The position numbers and the translations under genes were made by a program. This document shows, in pieces, positions 12,593 to 21,592 of a stretch of DNA of 64,000 bases; within the stretch, counting starts at the first letter, position 1; every line of letters begins with the position of its first letter. Location of the stretch: positions 721,687 through 785,686 of the forward strand of contig CAWGMT010000016.1 of NCBI GenBank assembly GCA_963823675.1. Direction: 5' to 3'. Source of the DNA: CAWGMT01 sp963823675. GTDB lineage: Bacteria; Planctomycetota; Planctomycetia; Isosphaerales; Isosphaeraceae. The notes under the pieces are model-generated. The model had not been told where the DNA came from and made no database searches. It saw only the letters and a list, made by a program, of their open reading frames with translations.

Positions 12593-14035
12593 TCAGGGCA
12601 GTCCAGGGGGATTGGCCGATTCTTCGGTTGATTCTGGTTCATCAGGCAGGTTGAGTTCCTTGATCCGGCGATAAAGACGCGGGCGGGAGATCCCCAGTAA
12701 ATCAGCGGCCCGCGACTTGTTTCTCCTCGCCTGGCGTAATGCGGTTTCGATCAGGCGGCGCTCGACCTGCGTCAAGATCTCGTCGAGCGGTTCGATCGGG
12801 CCTGGGGCGGCCGGAGGAGCGAAGCCAGCTCCTAAATTGCCGCGAATCACCGCAGGCAAATCGTCCGGCTCGACCACGGGGCTCTGGCTTCTGGGACGAG
12901 CGTGAGCGTACTCGACGACGCGAGCCAGCTCGCGGAGATTTCCAGGCCAGTCGTACTCTAGGAGGGCCCGAATCGCCTGGGGTGAGAAGCCGGTTCGTTG
13001 TTCTCCGCCGCGCTGGTTGGCACGTTCCAGCAGGTGCTGTGCGAGCACGGGAAGCTCATCACGGCGCTCGCGCAGGGGACGGGTCCGAAGGACCAGTCCG
13101 GTCAGGGCGAAATAAAGCTCGGCTCGAAGCTGTTCATTCTGCAGGGCGACTTCGGGGTCGTTGACCGTGGTTGCAAGCAGCCGGACGCGGACGTCGAGCG
13201 CGGCGACCAATCGCGCCTGGAGGTCGCGCGGAAGCAAGACAATCTCGCGAATCAACAAGGTCGAGCCGTCCACAAATGAGAGCCTGGGCCTCAATGGGCC
13301 GACCGGAGTTGAGCCAACCGCGCCTTCACGAGCTGGCTGTCGATCGCCGCCGAACAACTCGCGCTCCAGGATCTCGGCCGGCAGCGCCTCGCAGTCAAAC
13401 GGAACCAGGGGTTGCTGGCAGTTGGGTCCCTGCTGGTGGATCGTGCGAGCGACCTGGTGCTTTCCTGTTCCCGATTCGCCGACGATCAGCACGGGGATGG
13501 TCGATCTAGCGGCGAGACGCACCTGGTTGAGAAGCCGGTTGTGACACGGCCCGGAGCCGAGCAATCCGTCGAACCCATGCTCGTTGTAAAGCTCTCGACG
13601 GATTTCGAGAAGCTCGGTGTGAAGTTGATTCGCGACCGTGTCGGGGACGCTGGGCTGGCAATTCCCCTCTCGCACCTGGCCGAGAAGCCCGATCAAGGTG
13701 CCCTGATTGTCGCAGCAAGGCCAGAACTCGATCCGGCGCCAGATCCGCTCACCGGCGGCGTGGAGAATGAGCGCGGAAGTGCCGGCGGGCTGGCCGGCCA
13801 ATGATTCTGGCGGCGGATAAAAGCTTGCAGCCAGATCAGCCAGATCACCCTCGCGCGTGGGCGAATGGGCCTGGCATGCTAATCCCAGCACCGACTCCGC
13901 GGGGTAGCCGGTTAACAATTCCCACGCCCGATTCACCCAGATCAACTTGAGCTCTGCATCAAGCCAGAAAATCGGCTCGCGCGCCTGCTGCAAGAGCGGA
14001 TTCAGCTCGAATGGGACCACGCGTGGAGGCGGCAT
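12593..14035 (-). CDS. PAS / AAA+ / Fis-type regulator with degenerate sigma-54 activator motifs
   Basis: 480 aa. Residues 12-120 form a PAS domain (PIFWLDAELKLIWVNRAWEL). Residues about 155-390 align with the AAA+ domain of NtrC-type activators: Walker A GESGTGKH at 186-193, FDCEALPAEILERELFG, and the arginine-rich LRTRPLRERRDELPVLA. Two essential parts are missing. The GAFTGA loop that touches sigma-54 is replaced by GAVGSTPVG near 238. The Walker B FLDEIGE is LIREIVL at 261-267, so the Asp-Glu pair is gone. The C-terminus keeps an intact Fis-type helix-turn-helix (SRAADLLGISRPRLYRRIKE). It is best read as a DNA-binding sensor that cannot drive sigma-54 open-complex formation in the usual way. 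The convergent STAND gene ends 91 bases away. Confidence 0.85.
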   Translation of the reverse strand: MPPPRVVPFELNPLLQQAREPIFWLDAELKLIWVNRAWELLTGYPAESVLGLACQAHSPTREGDLADLAASFYPPPESLAGQPAGTSALILHAAGERIWRRIEFWPCCDNQGTLIGLLGQVREGNCQPSVPDTVANQLHTELLEIRRELYNEHGFDGLLGSGPCHNRLLNQVRLAARSTIPVLIVGESGTGKHQVARTIHQQGPNCQQPLVPFDCEALPAEILERELFGGDRQPAREGAVGSTPVGPLRPRLSFVDGSTLLIREIVLLPRDLQARLVAALDVRVRLLATTVNDPEVALQNEQLRAELYFALTGLVLRTRPLRERRDELPVLAQHLLERANQRGGEQRTGFSPQAIRALLEYDWPGNLRELARVVEYAHARPRSQSPVVEPDDLPAVIRGNLGAGFAPPAAPGPIEPLDEILTQVERRLIETALRQARRNKSRAADLLGISRPRLYRRIKELNLPDEPESTEESANPPGLP

Positions 14036-14206
14036 GGAAGTTATGGTCTACTGAAAGGGAGATGCCCGGGTGAAGTACGTTACGAGCTCACCGCCGAAAG
14101 CGTGAAAAAAGCCCTTACGTCACCAGACCGGTCGTCCAGTTACCGTGCACCCCAGGATCGCCGGGTCCTGATTTCAAGGCAAGGAAAAAGCAAGAAACGG
14201 GAAAAG

Positions 14207-15380
14207 ATGCAACCCAATCCAACCGCCTCCGGGATATGTGCCGTCGCCCTGGACGGAGGGACAACCAATACGCGAGCCCGCTTGCTATGGGGGAGGCAAA
14301 TCGTCGCCACGGTGCGGCGCTCGGTCGGAGTTCGGGACAACTTGCCGCAGGGGTCTTCCGAGTCGAACCACTCTGGATGTTATCAGATCTCAGCACCGCC
14401 CTTCCCGACGGGGGACCGCACGCTCCTGGCCCGGGCGGTCCGCGAGGCCCTCGACGCCCTCCTTCACCCAGCTTCACCGTCAGTGGACACTGCGAGCACG
14501 AACGGCCCGTTGCGACCGGAGTTCATCGTCGCGGCCGGCATGCTTTCGTCCGAGCTAGGGCTCTTGGCTGTCCCGCATGTGGATGCCCCCGCAGGACCAG
14601 ACGACGTGGCTCGCGGAATCACCATGACCTGCATCCCCGAGATTTCGGAGCTTCCGATCTATTTCATTCCCGGTATTCGGACTTCCCCGACCGATGGTCT
14701 GGACGGGTGGTTTGCGGCCGACGTGATGCGCGGCGAGGAGAGCGAGACCTGGGGTGCCTACACGACGCTCCAACAGGCAGGGGCGATCGAGTCGGAAGGG
14801 TGGCAGGCGTTTCTCTGGCCGGGCTCACACACCAAGCTTGTCGAAGTCGACGGTGCCGGCCGCATCACCCGTAGCCATACGAGTTTGGCGGGCGAATTAC
14901 TTCAGGTCGTGGCGCGGCACACGCTCTTGGCTGCCAGCTTGCCGGGGGAGTTGCCCGGTGAGGTCGACCGCGACGCAGCGGAGGCGGGGGGCCGTGCCGC
15001 CGCGCGCGATGGACTGGGGCGCGCCGCATTCCTGGTGCGGATTGCCGCCTTAACCCAAGCTCTAAACGCTCACGAGCGGGCATCGTTCTGGATTGGCGCC
15101 GTAGTCCAGAGCGACGTTCAACTGCCTGGCCCGCCATTCTATTCTCGCGCCGGGCCGTCCCGTCTGGATCGGTGGCCGCGAGCCGTTGCGGTCTCTGTAC
15201 ACAACCTGGCTCGGTCGTCGGCATATGGGAATGGTCGCGCCCTTGGATCACGCGCTCGCTGACGAAGCTTCGGCCTTGGGCGCGCTTGAGACCGTGTTGC
15301 GGCGATTCGCGCTTGACCGCTCGCCGGAAAACGCGTGTGAGGCGAATTCATGGATCATCCGGCCCGAGAGCGCACGTTGA
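14207..15380 (+). pseudogene. 2-dehydro-3-deoxygalactonokinase-like kinase, frameshifted
   Basis: DgoK phosphorylates 2-keto-3-deoxygalactonate in galactonate breakdown. The protein opens with the sugar-kinase phosphate motif CAVALDGGTTNTRARLLW and has family stretches AAGMLSSELGLLAVPHVDAP, FIPGIRT and AFLWPGSHTKLVEVD. The frame changes near 15120: ASFWIGAVVQSDVQL should be followed by LARHSILAPGRPVWIGGREP and SLYTTWLGRRH, which lie one base over and run to a stop at 15380. The sequence CTGCCTGGC there has one base more than expected. Start ATG 14207 was preferred to the upstream in-frame ATG because the first 35 residues of the longer form are basic and unlike the family. No other galactonate gene is nearby. 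Confidence 0.78.
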
Positions 15381-15411
15381 TCGGGAAGGCCGCTTCGGCC
15401 GGGAGCTCAAC

Positions 15412-16215
15412 TCAGCCCTGGTTGAAGCGGCTCCAGGACCAGACGACCTGGCCGATGATTGTGTGGCTCCCCGACTCGCCGAGCTCGACGGGTATCAGGG
15501 GGAACTCGCGGCCGGGATTGTTGGGCCGCAAGATGACATGCCGGCCGCTGACGTCGAGCCAGCGGATCATCGGTACGCCATCCGGGCAAGCCGCCACGAT
15601 TCGCCCATGAAGCTTCAGGGGATCGGTGACGGACCGATCCACGGCGACGATCGAACCGGCGGGCAAAATGGGATTCATGGCGTCGTCGACCAAGCGAGTG
15701 CCGACTGTCGCTGCGGGGTTGGGCAGCCAGTGACGGTAAGCCATCACGTGCCCTTCCTGCCGGGCTTGATCCAGGACCGCATGGCCAATCACCGAGAGCG
15801 GATAGATGCCGATGGCGACGAACTCCGAGGCCTCGGCGTTAGGCAGGTTCTCGGGAGCCACGACGACCACTTCGTTCGAGGAACGCTCGAGCTCTTCGAG
15901 GCCGCGGCGGATCATCTCGACCGGGGACAGCTCCGACAGCCGGCGATCGTCGTTGGAATGACGAAACCTGGCGCCCTCGCCAGTGAGGAGCCACTCGGGG
16001 TTAGCTCCAGTCTGCTCAATGAATGCGAGCAAGACTTCTGCGGGAACGGTGACGCCCGTCTCGTAGTTGTACCAGGTCCTGGCGGGCAAATTGAGGCGGC
16101 GCGCCAGCTCGGGCCCACCGTGCTCACCAAAAATCTCCTGCCGGATCTCTCTCAAGCGACGCGACAGAGACGCCTTGACATTCACTCGGATTTTCGGAGT
16201 CTTTTTACGAGCCAC
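15412..16215 (-). CDS. XRE-type repressor with an S24-like domain lacking the protease dyad
   Basis: 267 aa with a GTG start (GTGGCTCGTAAAAAG). The N-terminal helix-turn-helix is at residues 15-80 (LAARR-type helix GPELARRLNLPARTWYNYET). The C-terminal half has the LexA/CI fold landmarks LVDDAMNPILPAGSIVAVD and KLHGRIVAACPDGVPMIRWL. In self-cleaving repressors the first motif carries the nucleophile Ser and the second the general-base Lys. Here they are Ala179 and Arg218. Autocleavage after RecA activation is therefore unlikely, and the domain probably serves for dimerisation or ligand sensing. It is convergent with the kinase gene. What it regulates is unknown; the nearest candidates are its own gene and the SUF operon behind it. 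Confidence 0.82.
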   Translation of the reverse strand: MARKKTPKIRVNVKASLSRRLREIRQEIFGEHGGPELARRLNLPARTWYNYETGVTVPAEVLLAFIEQTGANPEWLLTGEGARFRHSNDDRRLSELSPVEMIRRGLEELERSSNEVVVVAPENLPNAEASEFVAIGIYPLSVIGHAVLDQARQEGHVMAYRHWLPNPAATVGTRLVDDAMNPILPAGSIVAVDRSVTDPLKLHGRIVAACPDGVPMIRWLDVSGRHVILRPNNPGREFPLIPVELGESGSHTIIGQVVWSWSRFNQG

Positions 16216-16596
16216 AGTGCTCTATCCCGCTAACGGGAACCCCCTCAAGATCGGCCAGATTTGACCGTCATCATCGATTATTCGCGGGCACCGACCGACG
16301 AATCGGCGGATGAACGGCCTGATCATGTCAAGTAGATAGAAGCGCAGTCGGTTTCTTTTGGCAGGCCCCGCTCGGTTGGCACGGCCCGGAGAAGTCAAAT
16401 TAGCACAATTCTCCCTGAGAGTCATTAGTTTCATTGACAAACGATCGAGATAAAGCCAGCTGCGGCTAAAAAAATGGAACCGCGCATCAGTTCGCGTTCA
16501 TTTTTAGCTACAAATGTTCGCTGCAATCTACGCGGGAGCCGCAATGCTGGTCGGACAGTGTCGCTTCTCATGAACGAGCGTCGTTCTGAGTCATTG
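16216..16596. other. Gene-free region upstream of the XRE repressor
   Basis: About 380 bases, noticeably more A+T-rich than its neighbours, between the end of sufT and the start of the repressor gene. It must hold the repressor promoter. I see no convincing open frame and no clear operator palindrome. Confidence 0.5.
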
Positions 16597-16896
16597 TCAA
16601 AAGAAGCCCAACTGATCCCGCGCGGCGTCGCTCATCTTGTCGGGAGACCAGGGAGGAGACATCACGAGGCGGACATTCGCCTTGGCAATTCCCGGTACGG
16701 ACTCGAGTGCTTTGACGGCACCCTGCAGAATCTCGGGGCCTGCCGGGCACGCTGGCGACGTCAGTGTCATTTCGACGTCCACTTGATCGTCGCGGCTCTG
16801 GATCGAGTAGACCAATCCGAGATCGATCACGTTGACGTGCAGTTCCGGATCTTTGACTGTGCGTAAGGCCGCTAGCAGAGTTTCTTGATCGATCAT
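16597..16896 (-). CDS. sufT: SufT / MIP18-like iron-sulfur maturation factor (DUF59)
   Basis: 99 aa from ATG 16896, which follows AGGAG by 8 bases. The family core is TVKDPELHVNVIDLGLVYSI, with VEMTLTSPACPAGPEI carrying the conserved Cys and SPPWSPDKMSDAARDQLGFF at the end. DUF59 proteins help deliver Fe-S clusters to client proteins. It is the last gene of the SUF operon, on the same strand as the others and 99 bases after the Rieske gene. The short upstream extension MSPGVQA seen in the open frame overlaps the ribosome-binding site and is probably not translated. Confidence 0.88.
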   Translation of the reverse strand: MIDQETLLAALRTVKDPELHVNVIDLGLVYSIQSRDDQVDVEMTLTSPACPAGPEILQGAVKALESVPGIAKANVRLVMSPPWSPDKMSDAARDQLGFF

Positions 16897-16995
16897 GGCT
16901 TGAACTCCTGGGGACAAAACGCGCTCGCCGTTCGCGGCGCCTGGGCTGGGGAAAAAGCTTCGCGCCGATGGACTTGATGAGCGGCTTCTGGCCTC

Positions 16996-17310
16996 TCACT
17001 CGTTGATTGCGATGTAAACATCATCGCCGCGAACTTCGACGGAATGGACGGCCACGGGTTCAATGGCGGGCATGCACAGGGGACGGCCGGTCCTGAGATC
17101 GAATCGAGCGCCGTGGCGGGGGCATTGGATTTCGCAGTCCATCAATTCACCTTCGGCGAGTGGACCGCCGTCGTGGGTGCAAATATCGTCAATCGCGTAG
17201 TAGGCGCCCGCGACCTGGAACAGAGCAATCGCCCGGCCGTCAACCTCGAGCACTTTCCTGCCCCCCGCGGGCAGCTCGTTACGAGTCGCTACTTTGACGA
17301 ATGCTGACAT
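16996..17310 (-). CDS. Rieske-type [2Fe-2S] ferredoxin
   Basis: 104 aa, a stand-alone Rieske domain. Cluster ligands are CTH (C44, H46) and CPRH (C63, H66), the latter in IQCPRHGARFDLRTG. Soluble proteins of this type act as electron donors for oxygenases or as non-haem nitrite-reductase-like subunits. In SUF operons they are often present as an extra gene without a defined partner. Its start overlaps the end of sufE by 32 bases, which suggests translational coupling. Confidence 0.9.
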   Translation of the reverse strand: MSAFVKVATRNELPAGGRKVLEVDGRAIALFQVAGAYYAIDDICTHDGGPLAEGELMDCEIQCPRHGARFDLRTGRPLCMPAIEPVAVHSVEVRGDDVYIAINE

Positions 17311-17755
17311 GCCCAGTCGTATCCTCTCGTGTTTGCGCTACCGCTTTGCGTGTGACTTCTCCTTTGAGGCGCCGCAACACCCCCGTCAGGCCGCGAACCC
17401 GAAGCATGCCCAGGATCTCGGCGAGCCCGCAGCGTTCCACGACGTCAGCGGGAACCTGGAGGACTTCCTCGACGGTCGCCCCGTTCAATCCTGCCAGCAG
17501 GATCGCGACGAAGCCGCGGACCGTGGGAGCCTCGATCGGTGCATCGGCGTAGAGTGAAACCTGACTGCCGTCGAGCTCGACGAACAGATAGACCGGAGAT
17601 TGACATTCCTCGACACGGTGGGCCGCATCCTTGTGGGCGACGAGCCGCTCCGGCAATGGCGGCAGACTCTTGGCGAAATCGAGCACGAGATCGATCCGCT
17701 CCTGACGGTCCGCTTCCTTGAGCTCGGCGAGAATCGTTTCCAGTGCAGCCCGCAT
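17279..17755 (-). CDS. sufE: SufE-like cysteine desulfurase sulfur acceptor
   Basis: 158 aa from ATG 17755; an in-frame ATG at 17803 is a less likely start. SufE accepts persulfide sulfur from SufS and passes it to SufBCD. The acceptor cysteine lies in RVEECQSPVYLFVEL, matching the family GCQS motif. ADAPIEAPTVRGFVAILLAG and GLNGATVEEVLQVP are typical. The C-terminal RGLTGVLRRLKGEV is also usual. No SufS is present in this window; the neighbouring rhodanese could be an alternative sulfur donor, which is inference. Confidence 0.88.
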   Translation of the reverse strand: MRAALETILAELKEADRQERIDLVLDFAKSLPPLPERLVAHKDAAHRVEECQSPVYLFVELDGSQVSLYADAPIEAPTVRGFVAILLAGLNGATVEEVLQVPADVVERCGLAEILGMLRVRGLTGVLRRLKGEVTRKAVAQTREDTTGHVSIRQSSDS

Positions 17756-17799
17756 GATCGAAAACCTCGGCACACCGCGGAAAAAATCGAGTCGCCCGA

Positions 17800-18654
17800 T
17801 CATGCTCCCTTGGCAATGGGCGCACGAACGAGGTTTCCCCATTCGGTCCAGGAACCATCATAGTTCTTGACGTTGGCGTAACCCAGCAGATAGGTCAAGA
17901 CAAACCACGTCAGGCTGGAGCGTTCGCCGATGCGACAGTAGGCGACCACCGGGTCGCTCGACTTCAACCCGATTTCGTCTTCGTATATCGCCGTGAGCTC
18001 GGCAACTGATTTGAAGGTCCCGTCTTCATTGACGGCGCGGCTCCACGGGACGTTCCTGGCGCCCGGGATATGGCCCCCGCGCAGGGCGCCTTCCTGCGGA
18101 TAGTCCTCCATGTGCAAAAGCTCACCGGTGAACTCCTTGGGGCTGCGGACGTCGATCAAGGGGAGCCCGGCCTTCGAATGAGCGAGAACGGCGTCGCGGA
18201 AGGTCCGGATCCGGTTTTCCTGGCTTTCACCCACGGAATAGCGAGACGGAGAATAACTGGGAATTTCGGTGGTCGTCGGGCGCCGCTGGTCTAGCCAGAG
18301 CTTGCGACCACCGTCGAGGATCCGGCAATCCCTGTGTCCGAACAGCTTGAACGCCCAGAACGCATAGCAGGCCCACCAGTTTGATTTGTCGCCGTAGAAC
18401 ACGACAGTCGTGTCGTTGCCAATTCCGGCCTTGGAACAGAGCGCGGCGAATCTCTCGGTGTTGATGTAATCGCGGATCAGTTGATCCTGGAGGTCGCCCT
18501 GCCAATCGATCCGCACGGCGCCGGGTATGTGGCTCAAGTCGTAAAGCAAGATGTCTTCGTCGCTCTCGACGATGCGAACCTTCGGGTCCGCGGTGTGGGC
18601 CAGGGCCCAGTCAGCCGAGACCAGGACTTCGGGATGAGCGTAGGTCTTTGCCAT
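17800..18654 (-). CDS. Tandem-rhodanese sulfurtransferase
   Basis: 284 aa with two rhodanese domains. The N-terminal one is inactive (no Cys loop; HIPGAVRIDWQGDLQD). The C-terminal one has active-site loop AYCRIGERSSLTW with Cys about residue 245. This is the thiosulfate or 3-mercaptopyruvate sulfurtransferase architecture, and the CRIGERS loop fits thiosulfate sulfurtransferase best. It sits between sufD and sufE on the same strand, 20 bases after sufD. A role in supplying sulfur for cluster assembly is plausible from position only. Confidence 0.9.
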   Translation of the reverse strand: MAKTYAHPEVLVSADWALAHTADPKVRIVESDEDILLYDLSHIPGAVRIDWQGDLQDQLIRDYINTERFAALCSKAGIGNDTTVVFYGDKSNWWACYAFWAFKLFGHRDCRILDGGRKLWLDQRRPTTTEIPSYSPSRYSVGESQENRIRTFRDAVLAHSKAGLPLIDVRSPKEFTGELLHMEDYPQEGALRGGHIPGARNVPWSRAVNEDGTFKSVAELTAIYEDEIGLKSSDPVVAYCRIGERSSLTWFVLTYLLGYANVKNYDGSWTEWGNLVRAPIAKGA

Positions 18655-18674
18655 CGGTTAGACTCCTCGAGTAG

Positions 18675-20005
18675 TCAAGAGACAAGCTTGGTTGCGACGG
18701 CTTGGCGCAGCGTTTCGCACACGGGCTCGACCGTGATCCGGTCGTACACGTCGGCGAAAAACCCCTCGACGATCAGTCGGATGGCCACGTCGCGCGGTAT
18801 GCCACGGGCTTGAGCGTAGAAGATCATGTCCTCGTCCACGCGGCCGGCGGTCGCTCCATGCGTGCAGCGAACGTCATTGGCCTCGATCTCCAGACCGGGA
18901 ATCGAATCGGCACGGGCTGATTCCGAAAGCACCAGATTGTCGTTTTTCTGATAAGCGTCGGTCCGTTGGGCTTGCTTCTCGACCCGGATCATCCCCTTCC
19001 AGACGATCCGCGATCGGTCCTTGAGCCCGCCCCGGTAGAGCAAGTCGCTGGTGGTGTGCGGAGCGATATGGTCTTGCCGGGTAAAGTACGCCAGATGCTG
19101 GCGGCCCGACGTGAACATGACACCATTGACCTGAGCGGAGGCCCCCGGTCCCGTGAGTGCAACCTCTTGATTGACCTTGGCCAGGCGAGACCCCAGGGCG
19201 CCGATGGTCCACTGCAGCGCGGCGTCGCGTCCGACCAAGGCTCGCTCTCTGCTGAAGTGCCACGTCGTCTCGTCCCAATTCTGGATATTGACCAGCCGCA
19301 GCCGGGCGTTCTGCGCCAGGAAAACCTCGACGGCGCCGACATGGAGCGACGCCCGTTGACTGCCTTCGCGCCCGCCATTTCGCGCACCAGGGTGGCTTCG
19401 GCACCTTCCTCGAGCACGACCAAGGTATGGCTCAGATCGACTCGCCCGCCGCCGGCCAGCCCGATCAGGCTGAAGAGAGGGGCCTCGATCCTCACGCCCT
19501 TTGGAACATAGAGCAAGGCCCCACCCGTCCAGAAAGCCGCGTGCAGCGCCGCGAAGAAGTCATCGGCGGGCGTCACCGCCTCGGTGAGCAGGTAACGCTG
19601 GAGGATCTCGGGACATTCCTTGACAGCCCGGTCCAGGTCGATCAGAACCGCACCGCCTGAGCGAGCCGGGTCGGGACGACGAACCAATGCGCCGTTGATA
19701 TGCTCGATGCCGGTGGCGTAGTGTGCGCTCAAGGTTGCCCAGAGCGGATCGAAGCCGGCGACCGCTTCATCGCCGGGGGCCTCGGCGAATAGAGGCGAGA
19801 AGCTGTCGAGCCGTAGCCCGCGGATGTCGGTCCGGCGCCATTCCTCGTCGCGCGCGCTTGGCCAAGGAAACGCCTGAAAGCGAGCGAACGCCTGGCGGCG
19901 CCTTTCGATCAACCACGCCGGCTCGTCGCGATTGCGGAGAAACGCCTCAAAAGCGGCGTCGGTGAAGCTGCCTGCGGTCGTAGTGCTTACGGACAATGTA
20001 GTCAT
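18675..20005 (-). pseudogene. sufD: SufD scaffold subunit, frameshifted
   Basis: SufD works with SufB and SufC in the SufBC2D scaffold that builds Fe-S clusters. The N-terminal half (AFEAFLRNRDEPAWLIERRR, EEWRRTDIRGL) and the start of the beta-helix (ADDFFAALHAAFWTGGALLY, VPKGVRIEAPLFSLIGLAGG) are in one frame. Near 19350 the frame changes: the expected RASLHVGAVEVFLAQNARLR is one base over and leads to QHLAYFTRQDHIAPHTTSDL and the C-terminal helix ending at 18675. The total length (about 443 aa) is normal. Because the rest of the SUF operon looks sound and the system is usually essential, I think a sequence error is more likely than real loss. Confidence 0.85.
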
Positions 20006-20021
20006 GACGAGTTAGATTTCG

Positions 20022-20147
20022 CTACAGGCCAAGCCAGAACCGCACGACGTCCTCGACCTGTCTCAGTTGGTCCGCAGAAAGATCGCCCAGACGCCGAATC
20101 AATTCCAGGTCAACCAACCACACTTCGCCTCGCTTAGATCTCGACAT
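20022..20147 (-). pseudogene. Internally deleted MazF/PemK-type toxin remnant, 41 aa
   Basis: Too short for standard gene callers. The first residues, MSRSKRGEVWLVDLE, match the N-terminal strand of MazF-like RNases. The rest, LIRRLGDLSADQLRQVEDVV plus RFWLGL, matches their C-terminal helix. Everything between, including the catalytic and substrate-binding loops, is missing, yet the join is in frame and the stop is in place. In another frame just upstream a short tail, YDAREAADVEI followed by a stop, overlaps the toxin start in the way an antitoxin end would; this may be coincidence. The remnant fills the sufB-sufD gap on the operon strand. Confidence 0.6.
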
Positions 20148-20176
20148 CGGCTGCCTCGCGAGCGTCATACGCTTGC

Positions 20177-21592
20177 TCACCCCACCGAGCCTTCCATCTG
20201 GAGCTGGATGAGCTTGTTCATCTCGACGGCGTATTCCATCGGCAGCTCTTTGACGAGCGGCTCGATGAAGCCGCTGACGATCAGGGTCAACGCCTCGGCC
20301 TCGGAAAGCCCGCGGCTCCTCAAGTAGAAAAGCTGTTCCTCCCCGATCTTGGAAACGCTGGCCTCGTGGCCGATCTTGACGTCGTTCTCGTCGATCTCGA
20401 TGTAGGGGTAGGTATCCGAACGGCTCCGTTCGTCGAGGATCAGAGCGTCGCAGACGACGTTCGACTTCGACCCCTTGGCGCCGTGGGCGACCTTCAAGAG
20501 CCCGCGATAGCTGGCGCGGCCGCCGTTCTTGCTGATGCTCTTGGAGATGATCCGCGAGCTCGTGTAAGGCGCGCCGTGCACCACCTTGCCGCCCGCGTCC
20601 TGGTGCTGGCCCTTGCCGGCGAAGGCGATCGAAAGGATCTCCCCGTGTGCGCCCTTGCCCAGCATGTAAACGGATGGGTATTTCATGGTCAGCTTGCTGC
20701 CCAGATTGCCGTCAACCCATTCCATCACGGCGTCCTCGTAAGCCACGGCTCGCTTGGTCACGAGGTTGTAGATGTTGTTGGCCCAGTTCTGGATCGTCGT
20801 GTAGCGGCAGCGAGCGTTCTTCTTGACGACGATCTCGACGACCGCGGAGTGCAGGCTCTCGCTGGTGTAGATCGGCGCGGTGCAACCCTCGACGTAGTGA
20901 ACCTGGGCGCCTTCTTCGACGATGATCAGGGTTCGCTCGAACTGGCCCATGTTCTCGGTGTTGATCCGGAAATAGGCCTGAAGCGGGATATCGACCTTGA
21001 CGCCCGCCGGCACGTAAACGAACGAGCCGCCGCTCCAGACCGCCGAGTTGAGCGCCGCGAACTTGTTGTCGTGCAGCGGAATGATCGTGCCGAAATACTC
21101 CTTCACCAGATCGGGATGCTCCCGGACCGCGGTGTCGGTGTCGACGAAGATCACCCCTTTTTTCTGCAGGTCTTCGCGGAGACTGTGATAAACGACCTCG
21201 GATTCATACTGGGCCCCGACTCCCGCCAGGAACTTGCGCTCGGCTTCGGGGATGCCCAGCTTGTCGAACGTGTTCTTGATCTCGGCCGGGACATCGTCCC
21301 AGGTCTTTCCCTGGCGGTCCGTCGCCCTCATGTAATAGTGAATGTCGTCGAAATTGAGCTCGGACAGGTCGCCTCCCCATATCGGAGTCGGCTTCTGCCG
21401 AAAGACATCGAGAGCCTTGAGCCGGTACTCGCGCATCCACTGCGGCTCGTTCTTCATTTCCGAGATCTGACAGACGATATCGCGGGTCAATCCCTTACCG
21501 CTCTTGAAGGCGTAATGTTCATCCGAATCGCGGAAGCCGTACTTGTATTCGTCCTTGATGCCCGCAACCTGGAGATTCAAATCGGTCAACAT
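20177..21592 (-). CDS. sufB: SufB scaffold subunit
   Basis: 471 aa from ATG 21592 (MLTDLNLQVAGIKDEYKYGF). SufB is the core of the SufBC2D Fe-S scaffold. Family marks include KPTPIWGGDLSELNFDDI, ALNSAVWSGGSFVYVPAGVK, VEGCTAPIYTSESLHSAVVE (with the conserved Cys), NIYNLVTKRAVAYEDA and SFSTH-equivalent EASVSKIGEEQLFYLRSRG. Length is normal and the frame is uninterrupted. The open frame extends far upstream without a start matching the family, so the longer form is rejected. It overlaps the open frame of sufC. Confidence 0.95.
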   Translation of the reverse strand: MLTDLNLQVAGIKDEYKYGFRDSDEHYAFKSGKGLTRDIVCQISEMKNEPQWMREYRLKALDVFRQKPTPIWGGDLSELNFDDIHYYMRATDRQGKTWDDVPAEIKNTFDKLGIPEAERKFLAGVGAQYESEVVYHSLREDLQKKGVIFVDTDTAVREHPDLVKEYFGTIIPLHDNKFAALNSAVWSGGSFVYVPAGVKVDIPLQAYFRINTENMGQFERTLIIVEEGAQVHYVEGCTAPIYTSESLHSAVVEIVVKKNARCRYTTIQNWANNIYNLVTKRAVAYEDAVMEWVDGNLGSKLTMKYPSVYMLGKGAHGEILSIAFAGKGQHQDAGGKVVHGAPYTSSRIISKSISKNGGRASYRGLLKVAHGAKGSKSNVVCDALILDERSRSDTYPYIEIDENDVKIGHEASVSKIGEEQLFYLRSRGLSEAEALTLIVSGFIEPLVKELPMEYAVEMNKLIQLQMEGSVG

